Positions 1 through 6,111 of a stretch of 6,111 nt of DNA are shown here, piece after piece. The translations under genes and the position numbers were made by a program. The notes under the pieces were generated by a model. That model searched no databases. It was not told the origin of the DNA and saw only the letters and a program-made list of their open reading frames with translations. This DNA is from Chromatiales bacterium (GTDB lineage: Bacteria > Pseudomonadota > Gammaproteobacteria > Chromatiales > Chromatiaceae): positions 1-6,111 of the forward strand of contig JAHEIA010000204.1 in assembly GCA_024639625.1 (NCBI GenBank), given 5' to 3'. Position 1 is the first letter of the stretch, and every line of letters starts with the position of its first letter.

Positions 1-1039
<1,039 letters not shown>

Positions 1040-2017
1040 TCAGCGGGTCAAACCCACCTCGCGCCAGTAGCGCAACGCTCCCGGGTGCAGCCGCGCAGCC
1101 GGTACCTGTTCCAGCGTGTTCTGCGCTGTAGCGTAACGCCCCTGCTCGATCCGCCTTCCCAGTGCCTCTTCTCCGCGGTGCATCGCACGAGCCAAGCGGT
1201 AGACCACCGCGTCGGGCAGCCCCGGCCGCACAAGGATCAGCGACCACAATCCCACTGAGTCAATCGGGACGTCTTGCCCCTTGTAAGTGCCGGCCGGTAC
1301 CGTCATGGCTCTCAGGTGCGGATGCTGAGCCAAGATTTGTTCCACCTGCGACGCAGAAGGGGCGATAAAGCGCGCACCCGTCGGACCATCGGCAACTTTC
1401 ACAAATCCCGGCCAACCGATCCCGGCGCCCCATAGCGCCTCGACCTCCATTTCCAGTACCAGACGCGGACCGTCCGCAGCCTTCTCCAGGATCACTTGCT
1501 GAAAATCGCTTTCCGGGTAAAGGCCGATGCCACCGAGTACATCACCCGCCAAGATACGCAGGCCCGAGGCCCGTGTGCCGATGGCAATCCGCTCCCCCCT
1601 CAGATCCTCAATGCTCGCGTAGGGCGCGTTGGCGCGCACCACGAACATCCCGGGGTTTGGATACATCACCGACACGACCTTTAGATCGGCAGACGGACGG
1701 CCCACCCCCTCCAAGGCTTGGCGCGCGGCATTACCCTCCACCAGCCCGATGTCGATCTTGCCCTCTTCCAGATACAGCAGGTTTTGTTTGCTACCCCGGG
1801 TAGCTATGGCCTCGACATGCAGGTCCGGATCGACAGCGTCGATCACCTCGGCAAGGTGTTGGCCGAACAGCTGAAAGCCACCTCCCGTGGTGGCTGTACC
1901 CAACACCAGCTCTGCGGGCACGGCATCCTCGGCTGCGGACACAGGGAACCACAACCCGGGGAGCGGTGGTACAAACAAGATGAAGAACAAGGTGAGTTGC
2001 AGTCGGGATTTCCGCAT
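1040..2017 (-). CDS. TAXI-family TRAP transporter solute-binding protein, periplasmic
   Basis: The 325-residue product has a typical Sec signal peptide: basic MRKSR, a hydrophobic stretch at about 7-28, and a likely cut after the Ala pair at 28-29. It is therefore probably a periplasmic ligand-binding protein. The mature start, [20 protein letters not shown] (about 38-57), is the TAXI-family opening. Further family-like blocks are [13 protein letters not shown] (about 86-98), [20 protein letters not shown] (about 125-144) and the C-terminal [12 protein letters not shown] (311-322). Length matches the usual size of about 320 residues, with no stop or frameshift. TAXI proteins normally hand a carboxylate-type ligand to a fused TRAP membrane permease, but no permease gene lies on either side, so this is an orphan here. 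The ligand is unknown. The start is the only reasonable Met before the signal peptide. The Shine-Dalgarno is weak (GGA about 12 bases upstream). The stop lies a few bases from the katG remnant. Confidence 0.88.
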   Translation of the reverse strand: MRKSRLQLTLFFILFVPPLPGLWFPVSAAEDAVPAELVLGTATTGGGFQLFGQHLAEVIDAVDPDLHVEAIATRGSKQNLLYLEEGKIDIGLVEGNAARQALEGVGRPSADLKVVSVMYPNPGMFVVRANAPYASIEDLRGERIAIGTRASGLRILAGDVLGGIGLYPESDFQQVILEKAADGPRLVLEMEVEALWGAGIGWPGFVKVADGPTGARFIAPSASQVEQILAQHPHLRAMTVPAGTYKGQDVPIDSVGLWSLILVRPGLPDAVVYRLARAMHRGEEALGRRIEQGRYATAQNTLEQVPAARLHPGALRYWREVGLTR

Positions 2018-2093
2018 GTCTGGGAGTTCCGTTTGTTAGGGCTACCTGCAAAAGACAGCAGTGGATTGCGCGCGCATCGCCAGAGGACAAACA

Positions 2094-2357
2094 ATGGCAC
2101 CAATTGATCTCGGTCCCAGTATAGTCAACGGCTGTAACCTCACGGCACTGCTTCAGTCCACTCACCTCGGGGGAGCGACTTTCGATCAGGCTTTAGATCT
2201 TGCCATCGATCCTGTGAGTGGCGAGATATATGTCACAGGTGTTACACAGTCGGTTGATTTTCAGGAGATTGACGGCGGAATGGGTACAAGCCTTTCTCCG
2301 AGGGATTGGAGACCAATCTGGTCTGTCCGCTATTGTATTCGGTGTCGCACTACCTAA
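2094..2357 (+). pseudogene. Fragment of an SBBP-type beta-propeller repeat protein
   Basis: The open frame would give 87 residues. Its middle part, QSTHLGGATFDQALDLAIDP followed by VSGEIYVTGVTQSVDFQEIDGG (about 2151-2282), fits one SBBP repeat unit: YLGG..D....IA.D..G..YVTG.T.S.DF. Such repeats form beta-propellers in large exported proteins with many copies in tandem. Only one copy is here, preceded by LTALLQS, which resembles the end of the previous repeat. After GGMGTSLSPRDWRPIW the expected DxFVxKL strand is absent in all three frames I read, so homology is lost by about 2300. A fair Shine-Dalgarno (AGAGGA, 2082-2087) precedes the ATG at 2094, so a short peptide could be made, but no signal peptide or whole propeller remains. 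I read it as a stranded gene piece. It could also be an unusual small gene. Confidence 0.55.
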
Positions 2358-2519
2358 GAAATACCCAGTCGTCGGCGCAGTTTCTCGTTGTGCCTGACCA
2401 GTTTCGACAAGATGCTCCAATCAGGGTGCCGCTGCCCCGCGCGCGACTGCGGGCGTCGGTGCGGGCTAGCCGCCCGATCCGAAACTCGCGGCGCCGAGCG
2501 GTGCGAACGGGCGCGCTTT
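2358..2519. other. Non-coding GC-rich stretch between gene fragments
   Basis: No frame here gives recognisable protein sequence on either strand. The stretch holds short GC-rich palindromes, for example around 2459-2475 (CGGGC/GCCCG type arms) and 2485-2498 (CTCG/CGAG around CGGCGC). These are too short and too likely by chance in GC-rich DNA to call as REP elements. It lies downstream of the transposase-like remnant, where REP-type palindromes would be expected for that family, which is the only reason to look again. Confidence 0.4.
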
Positions 2520-2696
2520 TCACCGTTCGAATTCCTGCTGTCCCGCATTGCCAACGGACTTGATAGGACGTCCGGGACTGCCTCGCCAAATGCGTCTGCC
2601 GAGCATCGCAGCAATCTCCTTCTGGAATCGCTCCGTTCCCAAGACAAAACCGCCGTTGGTTCCCGTTCGTGTTTGACCGACCAGCCTTGGGCGCAT
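2520..2696 (-). pseudogene. C-terminal remnant of a REP-associated tyrosine transposase (RAYT)-like protein
   Basis: This minus-strand frame of 58 codons is too short to be a whole gene. It reads MRPRLVGQTRTG, then TNGGFVLGTERFQKEIAAML, then GRRIWRGSPGRP and about 15 more residues to the stop at 2522-2520. The block LG.ERF...IA.MLGRR....PGRP is the characteristic C-terminal tail of REP-associated tyrosine (Y1-type) transposases. The catalytic part with the His-hydrophobe-His motif and the active Tyr, normally more than 120 residues upstream, is absent: a TGA lies in frame at 2708-2706, and the GGDEF remnant begins 80 bases further. It is therefore a dead 3' end, and the ATG at 2696 is merely the first in the frame. 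RAYTs act on REP palindromes scattered in the host genome. The identification rests on motif recognition and is moderate. Confidence 0.6.
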
Positions 2697-2777
2697 CGCG
2701 TGGCCTCACGGGGTACAGTGAATCGACCGGTTCTCTGGTCATGAATCCTTTGGATCTCACTGTTCAAGGAACCCTTG

Positions 2778-3068
2778 TCAACCAGTGGAAACACGGGTAC
2801 GACCGGCTTGCTTGGCCCTGTACATGGCCGCGTCAGCGCGCTTGATGAGTTCATCTACCTCGGTATCCCCGCTGGCAATACTAAAACTGCCGGTGACGAC
2901 GAATTGTTCACCACCGAAAAGAACTGGTGTACTCTCAAGTTCAGATCGCATTTTTTCTGCAAGTGTGACGGCGGCTTGCGTGCTTCCCGACAGCAGAATG
3001 ACGAATTCCTCACCGCCAATCCGGGCACACATGTCCGATTTCCTGGTCGTTTGCATCAGCAGCTTGCA
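2778..3068 (-). pseudogene. Truncated GGDEF diguanylate cyclase domain, C-terminal half
   Basis: GGDEF domains join two GTP into the second messenger cyclic di-GMP. From the ATG at 3056 the frame encodes 92 residues ending at a TGA (2780-2778). RKSD (5-8) is the RxxD inhibitory site, placed five residues before the signature GGEEF (14-18). Then come AEKMRSEL (33-40), VTGSFSIA (54-61, where a Gly is usual in place of the second Ser) and the C-terminal ADAAMYRAKQAG (74-85). Codons just upstream (about 3068-3057, KLLM) still look like the domain, and the frame is closed by TAA at 3095-3093. The first half of the domain, including the metal-binding Asp and nucleotide-binding strand, and any sensor domain are gone, so cyclase activity is not expected. 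No Shine-Dalgarno was seen for the ATG at 3056. The domain call is very secure; the remnant status is an inference from the missing half. Confidence 0.88.
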
Positions 3069-3069
3069 C

Positions 3070-3073
3070 GGAG
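3070..3073 (+). promoter_or_regulatory. Ribosome-binding site GGAG for the exported-protein gene
   Basis: GGAG lies seven bases before the ATG at 3081. This strong site decides the start, although the same frame is open back to about 2775. The upstream part of that frame runs antisense to the GGDEF remnant and has no protein-like character. The site sits at the broken edge of that remnant. Confidence 0.75.
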
Positions 3074-3080
3074 TAATCGC

Positions 3081-3650
3081 ATGGGGTGTTCGTTAATCGG
3101 TAAACGGGCGAGCGTCTGGTTCGGACTCGCTGTCTGCGCCTGCGGCAGCGTAGCCGCGCAGCAGGCCTGCGCGCCACACATCGAGGAACAGGCCCGCTGG
3201 GGCAGCGCGTCGTTTCGCCCGCACACGGACGTATTCCTCGAATGCCCGGTAGCGGAGACGACATATCGTAGCGTCGTTAGGCAGTGGCTGCGGGGCAGGG
3301 GAGACGACGCGCCGCCCATCGCATCGCTCGCGCTCGGGCGGGCGGTGGGTTTCCCCTGGATCTCGAACTATATTGCGAGCGCCGCCTTGACCAGCCCGCT
3401 GTGGGACGCTGAGCGCGGGAGAGTGCGCAGCGGGGGAGCCAACGCCCTGGTCGCCTCGCTGCTCTCGGACCCCGGATTCTTGGAGCGCCTGCAGGCGCCG
3501 TTCGCGGGAAGTCCCTACACGGTGGTCGGCGTGTCGGTGGAGAAGGTGCTGGTGGGCGAGACAGGAGGCGTCGCCTCCGGGGCTGCGCCGCGCGGGCAGC
3601 GAACGCCCTACGATGCGCAGGTGTGGATCGTGCTGCGCGGCAGCCGGTGA
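3081..3650 (+). CDS. Exported protein of unknown family, first gene of a four-gene cluster
   Basis: The product has 189 residues. It starts with a Sec-type signal peptide: KR at 8-9, a hydrophobic core SVWFGLAVCACGSVAA (11-26), and a likely cleavage after Ala26 before QQ. The Cys residues in the core do not make a normal lipobox. The mature part has two Cys (30 and 55) that could form a disulfide in the periplasm. I do not recognise a family. Visible features are an acidic/aromatic N-terminal part, an arginine-rich segment RQWLRGRGDD (67-76), Gly/Ala-rich helices, and a C-terminal part with alternating hydrophobics (YTVVGVSVEKVLVG, 146-159; AQVWIVLRG, 179-187) that suggests beta strands. No membrane segment follows the signal. 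The start is set by the GGAG site seven bases upstream. It lies 47 bases before the acetyltransferase gene on the same strand. Coding is supported by GC-rich third positions, the signal peptide and the RBS. Confidence 0.75.
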   Translation: MGCSLIGKRASVWFGLAVCACGSVAAQQACAPHIEEQARWGSASFRPHTDVFLECPVAETTYRSVVRQWLRGRGDDAPPIASLALGRAVGFPWISNYIASAALTSPLWDAERGRVRSGGANALVASLLSDPGFLERLQAPFAGSPYTVVGVSVEKVLVGETGGVASGAAPRGQRTPYDAQVWIVLRGSR

Positions 3651-3697
3651 GGCAGGGCCGCAAAACGGGTACTCTTTGTCTACCCGACTATTTGCGA

Positions 3698-4222
3698 ATG
3701 AGCATGATAAGAGCCTGTTCCGGAGACGATCTTGCGGCGATCTACGCGATCATCAACGATGCGGCGCGTGCCTACCGAGGTGTGATACCCGACGATCGCT
3801 GGCGCGAGCCCTACATGCCCATGGACGAACTGCGGGCCGAGATCCGCGACGGGGTCGCTTTCTGGGGCTACGAGGCGGAGGGAGAATTGCTCGGCGTCAT
3901 GGGCATCCAGGACCGCGGGGCGGTTACCCTGATTCGCCACGCCTATGTCCGCACCGGGGTGCGTAACCGCGGGATCGGTACGGCGCTGCTCGCTGGACTC
4001 GAGGAGACGACCGGCAAGCCGATCCTCATCGGCACCTGGGCGGCTGCGGGCTGGGCGATACGCTTCTACGAAAAGAACGGGTACTATCTGCTTTCCAGGG
4101 AGCGAACCGAGCGCCTTCTGAGGCGGTATTGGAACATCCCGGAACGCCAGATCGCCACCTCGGTGGTGCTGGCGCACGGCCAGAGGCCAAAGGGTGGAGG
4201 GACGCAACCGCTGACGCCGTGA
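3698..4222 (+). CDS. GNAT-family N-acetyltransferase
   Basis: GNAT enzymes move an acetyl group from acetyl-CoA to an amine of a small molecule or protein in the cytoplasm. The 174-residue product covers one whole GNAT domain. It opens with IRACSGDDLAAIYAIIND (4-21), the usual first strand and helix. A central strand GELLGVMGIQD (62-72) is followed by the acetyl-CoA-binding motif A, HAYVRTGVRNRGIGTALL (81-98), with the RNRGIG pyrophosphate loop. Motif B, AIRFYEKNGYYLL (120-132), comes after a well kept PILIGTWAAAGW segment (108-119). The substrate cannot be read from the sequence. The start at 3698 (MSMIRA) fits the family N-terminus. ATG at 3704 is equally possible, and neither has a clear Shine-Dalgarno, which hints at coupling to the upstream gene. 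An in-frame ATG at 3623 would overlap the upstream gene and add residues the family lacks. The next gene starts 42 bases downstream. Confidence 0.9.
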   Translation: MSMIRACSGDDLAAIYAIINDAARAYRGVIPDDRWREPYMPMDELRAEIRDGVAFWGYEAEGELLGVMGIQDRGAVTLIRHAYVRTGVRNRGIGTALLAGLEETTGKPILIGTWAAAGWAIRFYEKNGYYLLSRERTERLLRRYWNIPERQIATSVVLAHGQRPKGGGTQPLTP

Positions 4223-4264
4223 GACAGGGCTTTTCGAAAGACCGTTACCCGAAACAGGTGAACC

Positions 4265-4966
4265 ATGCGCGCACATTTCCTGCAACACGTTCCGTTCGAG
4301 GGCCTGGGCAGCATTGAACGATGGCTGCAGTCGAACGAGGCCGAGGTTACCGGCACCCGGTTCTTTGCCGACCCCGATCTGCCGAATCCCCGCGACCTCG
4401 ATCTGCTGATCGTGATGGGCGGCCCCATGAGCGTGAACGACGAGCAGAGCCGACCCTGGCTGGCTGACGAGAAGCGGTTCGTGCGCGAAGTCATCGCGGC
4501 GGACAAGGCGGTGCTCGGTGTCTGCCTCGGGGCGCAGCTGATTGCGAGTGCGATGGGTGCGCCGGTGTACCCGGCCCGGGAGAAGGAGATCGGCTGGTTC
4601 CCGGTATCCGCGGTGCCGGCCGACAGCTGCGAGCTGTGTTTCGTCTTCCCTCCCGAGGCGCTGGTCTTTCACTGGCACGGCGAGACCTTCGATCTACCGA
4701 GCGGCGCGGTGCGGCTCGCCCGCAGCGCCGCCTGCGAGAACCAGGCGTTTCAGTTGGGACGGCGTGTGATCGGCCTGCAGTTCCATCTCGAGACCACGCC
4801 GCAGAGCGCGCGCGATATCGTCGCGAGCTGCCGCGCCGAGTTGTTGCCGGCTCGTTATGTGCAATTGGAGGAAGAGATCCTCGCGGCCCCGGAAACCACC
4901 TACCGGGCAATCCATTCCCTGATGGGCGGCGTGTTGAATTTCATTACCGGAAACGGCGAAGAGTAG
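4265..4966 (+). CDS. Stand-alone class I (Triad) glutamine amidotransferase, GMP synthase-like
   Basis: Class I amidotransferases hydrolyse glutamine, or a related gamma-glutamyl amide, through a Cys-His-Glu triad. The 233-residue product contains the full domain: oxyanion-loop segment LLIVMGGPMSV (47-57), nucleophile elbow AVLGVCLGAQLIA (82-94) with Cys87, the FHWHGETFDLP block (135-145) and LQFHLETT (171-178) with His174 and Glu176. All triad residues are present. No synthetase or ammonia-acceptor domain is attached and none is encoded beside it, so it belongs to the stand-alone GMP-synthase-like group. That group includes gamma-glutamyl amide hydrolases as well as proteins of unknown role. 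AGGTG (4256-4260) lies close before the ATG. The gene sits between an acetyltransferase and a methyltransferase, 42 and 35 bases away, which suggests a shared small-molecule modification pathway. The substrate is unknown. Confidence 0.92.
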   Translation: MRAHFLQHVPFEGLGSIERWLQSNEAEVTGTRFFADPDLPNPRDLDLLIVMGGPMSVNDEQSRPWLADEKRFVREVIAADKAVLGVCLGAQLIASAMGAPVYPAREKEIGWFPVSAVPADSCELCFVFPPEALVFHWHGETFDLPSGAVRLARSAACENQAFQLGRRVIGLQFHLETTPQSARDIVASCRAELLPARYVQLEEEILAAPETTYRAIHSLMGGVLNFITGNGEE

Positions 4967-4989
4967 GCGCGCGGCGCCGGCGATCGGGG

Positions 4990-4994
4990 GGAGG
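4990..4994 (+). promoter_or_regulatory. Ribosome-binding site GGAGG for the methyltransferase gene
   Basis: A full GGAGG core lies seven bases before the ATG at 5002. It is the strongest such site in the window and fixes the start, although the frame is open much further upstream inside the amidotransferase gene. Confidence 0.85.
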
Positions 4995-5001
4995 AACACC
5001 G

Positions 5002-5652
5002 ATGAGGGACACCATAGGCGCCGAGCACGAATTCCATGACCAGGATTTTGCCCAGGGGTGGGCCGAGCGCTTCGTGCCGACCCCGGAGCGCCTGGCCTTG
5101 TTCGACGCCATGCGCTCCGAGCTGCAGTCCAGCGTTCCGGCGAACGGCCGTGTGGTGGAACTGGGCGTCGGTCCTGGTTATCTGGCGGAATACCTGTTGC
5201 GCGCGCTGCCAAAGATTCGTTACTGCGGCGTCGATTTCTCCCTTCCCATGCTCGGCTTAGCGCGCGAAAGGCTCGCCGGTCATGCGGAGCGCGTCGGTTT
5301 CGTGCACGCGGACCTACTGCAGGAGCCCTGGTGGGATTCGGTCTCGGGGCCAGTCGACGCCATCGTCTCCACCTGGTCGCTGCACGACCTAGGCGGTCCG
5401 CAGCACACTGAAGCGGTCTATCGGGCCTGTAGATTCGCGCTGGTCGAGCGGGGCCTGTTGCTCAACGGAGACTTCATCAAGCCGGCCGATACCCGGTACC
5501 AATACGAGCCCGGTCGCTTCGAGATCGCGACCCACCTGGAGATGCTTCACCGGGTGGGTTTTCGTTCGGCGCAGTGCCTGCTGGTGCTGGAACACGAGCT
5601 GGCGTCACCGACCGCGGCGCAGAATTACGCCTGTCTCAAGGCGCTGGCCTGA
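5002..5652 (+). CDS. Class I SAM-dependent methyltransferase
   Basis: The 216-residue protein carries a Rossmann-fold methyltransferase domain that should bind S-adenosylmethionine and methylate an unidentified acceptor. Motif I is VVELGVGPGYLAEYLL (51-66). The acidic residue after strand 2 is Asp78 in YCGVDFSLPML (74-84). Motif III is FVHADLLQEPW (100-110) with Asp104. The strand-4 block is VDAIVSTWSLHDLGG (118-132), followed by the usual GLLLNGDFIKP (151-161) strand 5. The N-terminal 45 residues (HEFHDQDFAQGWAERF and on) form the cap often seen in this group. Length is complete and there is no frameshift. It is the last of four co-directional genes, 35 bases after the amidotransferase, and has a strong ribosome-binding site of its own, so it may be well translated. 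Substrate class (small molecule or protein) cannot be told from the sequence. Confidence 0.9.
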   Translation: MRDTIGAEHEFHDQDFAQGWAERFVPTPERLALFDAMRSELQSSVPANGRVVELGVGPGYLAEYLLRALPKIRYCGVDFSLPMLGLARERLAGHAERVGFVHADLLQEPWWDSVSGPVDAIVSTWSLHDLGGPQHTEAVYRACRFALVERGLLLNGDFIKPADTRYQYEPGRFEIATHLEMLHRVGFRSAQCLLVLEHELASPTAAQNYACLKALA

Positions 5653-5926
5653 GCGGAGATCCGCCGGCGCGCCGTTTGAGCCAGTCTGGGTTTGGTTGCA
5701 GCCATCGTCGCCGGGAACCCAGACGAATCGGGGAAACGAATTCCCGTTCTGGACTGCCGAGCAGCCTTCTCTTTCGATACTTTCTCTTGGCTGTGCAAGA
5801 GAAAGTATCCCGCCTTCGAGTGCGGAAACCCGATGCAAACAAGCCGTGGCGTTAGCCACACGTTAGAGATTCTGAGTTCATCAACTCGTTGCGGACAGCC
5901 AGGACCGTTTATCCGGACACCAGGGA
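5653..5926. other. Intergenic region between convergent genes, holding a dispersed-repeat-like element
   Basis: No protein-like frame is visible on either strand. Just after the methyltransferase stop come a short GCGG/CCGC arm pair (5653-5664) and the 10-bp palindrome CGGCGCGCCG, without a convincing T-run. The main structure is the perfect 14-bp inverted repeat at 5776-5809. Further right are two small stems, GTGGC/GCCAC (5846-5859) and GAGTT/AACTC (5874-5887). The region is more AT-rich than the genes around it. Confidence 0.6.
5776..5809. repeat. Perfect 14-bp inverted repeat with 6-base loop, dispersed stem-loop repeat type
   Basis: The arm GATACTTTCTCTTG (5776-5789) pairs without mismatch with CAAGAGAAAGTATC (5796-5809) around the loop GCTGTG. 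The CTTTCTCTTG...CAAGAGAAAG core, followed on the minus strand by GAAAGAGAAGG, resembles an extragenic repeat I recall from many beta- and gammaproteobacterial genomes, often mis-annotated as small proteins. It lies between convergent genes and could stop transcription from both sides or protect mRNA 3' ends. There is no T-run directly after either arm, so it is not a classic intrinsic terminator. That it is dispersed in this genome is inferred, as only one copy is in the window. Confidence 0.7.
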
Positions 5927-6111
5927 TCAGGAGGGGCACTGGGCATTGGCCATGCCATCTCGCGGCAGTTCGACCACGAGGCATAAACCTCCTGTGTCCC
6001 GATTGCTTGCGCGAATGGTTCCGCCATGCGCCTCCACCGCCCGCCGGGCGATGGCGAGCCCCAGACCGTAGCCGCCGCGCCCTTCCGGTTCGTCGGCGCG
6101 AACGAAGGGTT
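5927..6111 (-). CDS. Sensor histidine kinase, C-terminal end only (cut by window edge)
   Basis: The minus strand from 6109 to the TGA at 5929-5927 encodes 60 residues beginning [13 protein letters not shown]. The block [17 protein letters not shown] (about 14-30) is the G2 box and following helix of the HATPase_c ATP-binding domain, and PF.RADE is the usual F-box approach. The end, [12 protein letters not shown], forms the last strand of the domain, with a ten-residue tail. This is the C-terminus of a membrane sensor kinase of the EnvZ/CpxA-like kind, which phosphorylates itself on His and passes the phosphate to a response regulator. Its sensor part, His box and partner regulator lie beyond the right edge, so the signal is unknown. 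It is convergent with the methyltransferase gene. Confidence 0.9.
   Translation of the reverse strand, partial: PFVRADEPEGRGGYGLGLAIARRAVEAHGGTIRASNRDTGGLCLVVELPRDGMANAQCPS

Noticed and set aside
2108..2130. TATACT preceded by TTGAC on the minus strand as a promoter for the TAXI gene
   Set aside because: The two elements are adjacent rather than about 17 bases apart, and no matching partner hexamer is found at the right distance.
2440..2510. GC-rich short palindromes as REP elements beside the transposase-like remnant
   Set aside because: Arms are only four to five bases and expected by chance at this GC content. No repeated unit is seen in the window.
2388..2744. Open frame of 118 codons on the plus strand
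   Set aside because: Its composition is not protein-like and no motif is seen. It runs antisense to the transposase-like remnant.
2354..2854. Open frame of 166 codons on the minus strand across the fragment zone
   Set aside because: The arginine- and serine-rich translation shows no domain. It overlaps both the RAYT-like tail, in a different frame on the same strand, and the GGDEF end.
2775..3080. Upstream extension of the exported-protein gene
   Set aside because: It is antisense to the GGDEF remnant and would bury the signal peptide. The GGAG site seven bases before 3081 supports the shorter form.
3666..3686. CGGGTA/TACCCG inverted repeat between the exported-protein and GNAT genes
   Set aside because: Only six base pairs with a nine-base loop and no T-run. 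It is too weak to call a terminator and lies inside a likely operon.
3680..4678. Long open frame on the minus strand (332 codons)
   Set aside because: It lies antisense to the GNAT and amidotransferase genes, which have clear motifs. Its protein has no recognisable domain and it is a typical GC-rich shadow frame.
4636..5001. Upstream extension of the methyltransferase frame into the amidotransferase gene
   Set aside because: The translation there is arginine-rich shadow sequence, and the GGAGG at 4990-4994 fixes the start at 5002.
5625..5984. Minus-strand frame of 119 codons across the intergenic region
   Set aside because: It is a read-through of the stem-loop repeat and overlaps the histidine kinase end in another frame. 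Such translations of this repeat are a known source of false proteins.

Overview
The window looks like a piece of a GC-rich proteobacterial chromosome, most likely gammaproteobacterial. This is inferred from base composition and from the kinds of protein present; no rRNA or other marker gene is here to fix the taxon. It splits into a decayed left half and an intact right half.

Left half (1 to about 3070). On the minus strand a catalase-peroxidase (katG) remnant runs off the left edge. It has lost its N-terminal part and carries two in-frame stops, one frameshift and several substitutions at active-site positions. Only a few bases upstream of it, on the same strand, ends an apparently intact periplasmic TAXI-family solute-binding protein gene (1040-2017). 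No TRAP permease gene is visible beside it. Beyond lies a scrap-yard of gene pieces: one SBBP-type beta-propeller repeat fragment (plus strand, about 2094-2357), the C-terminal end of a REP-associated tyrosine transposase-like protein (minus, 2520-2696), and the C-terminal half of a GGDEF diguanylate cyclase domain (minus, 2778 to about 3068).

Right half (3081-5652). Four intact plus-strand genes follow each other with gaps of 47, 42 and 35 bases and probably form an operon: a small exported protein of unknown family, a GNAT acetyltransferase, a stand-alone class I glutamine amidotransferase, and a class I SAM-dependent methyltransferase. The last three are small-molecule or protein modifying enzymes. 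Their joint substrate cannot be read from the sequence. The ribosome-binding site of the first gene sits right at the broken end of the GGDEF remnant.

Right edge (5653-6111). A 274-base intergenic stretch between convergent genes holds a perfect 14-bp inverted repeat that resembles dispersed stem-loop repeats of proteobacterial genomes. After it comes the C-terminal end of a sensor histidine kinase on the minus strand, cut by the window edge.

I do not see a convincing new defence, RiPP or other named system. The most interesting points are the precise katG/TAXI junction, the cluster of unrelated gene fragments, and the exported-protein/GNAT/amidotransferase/methyltransferase cluster.
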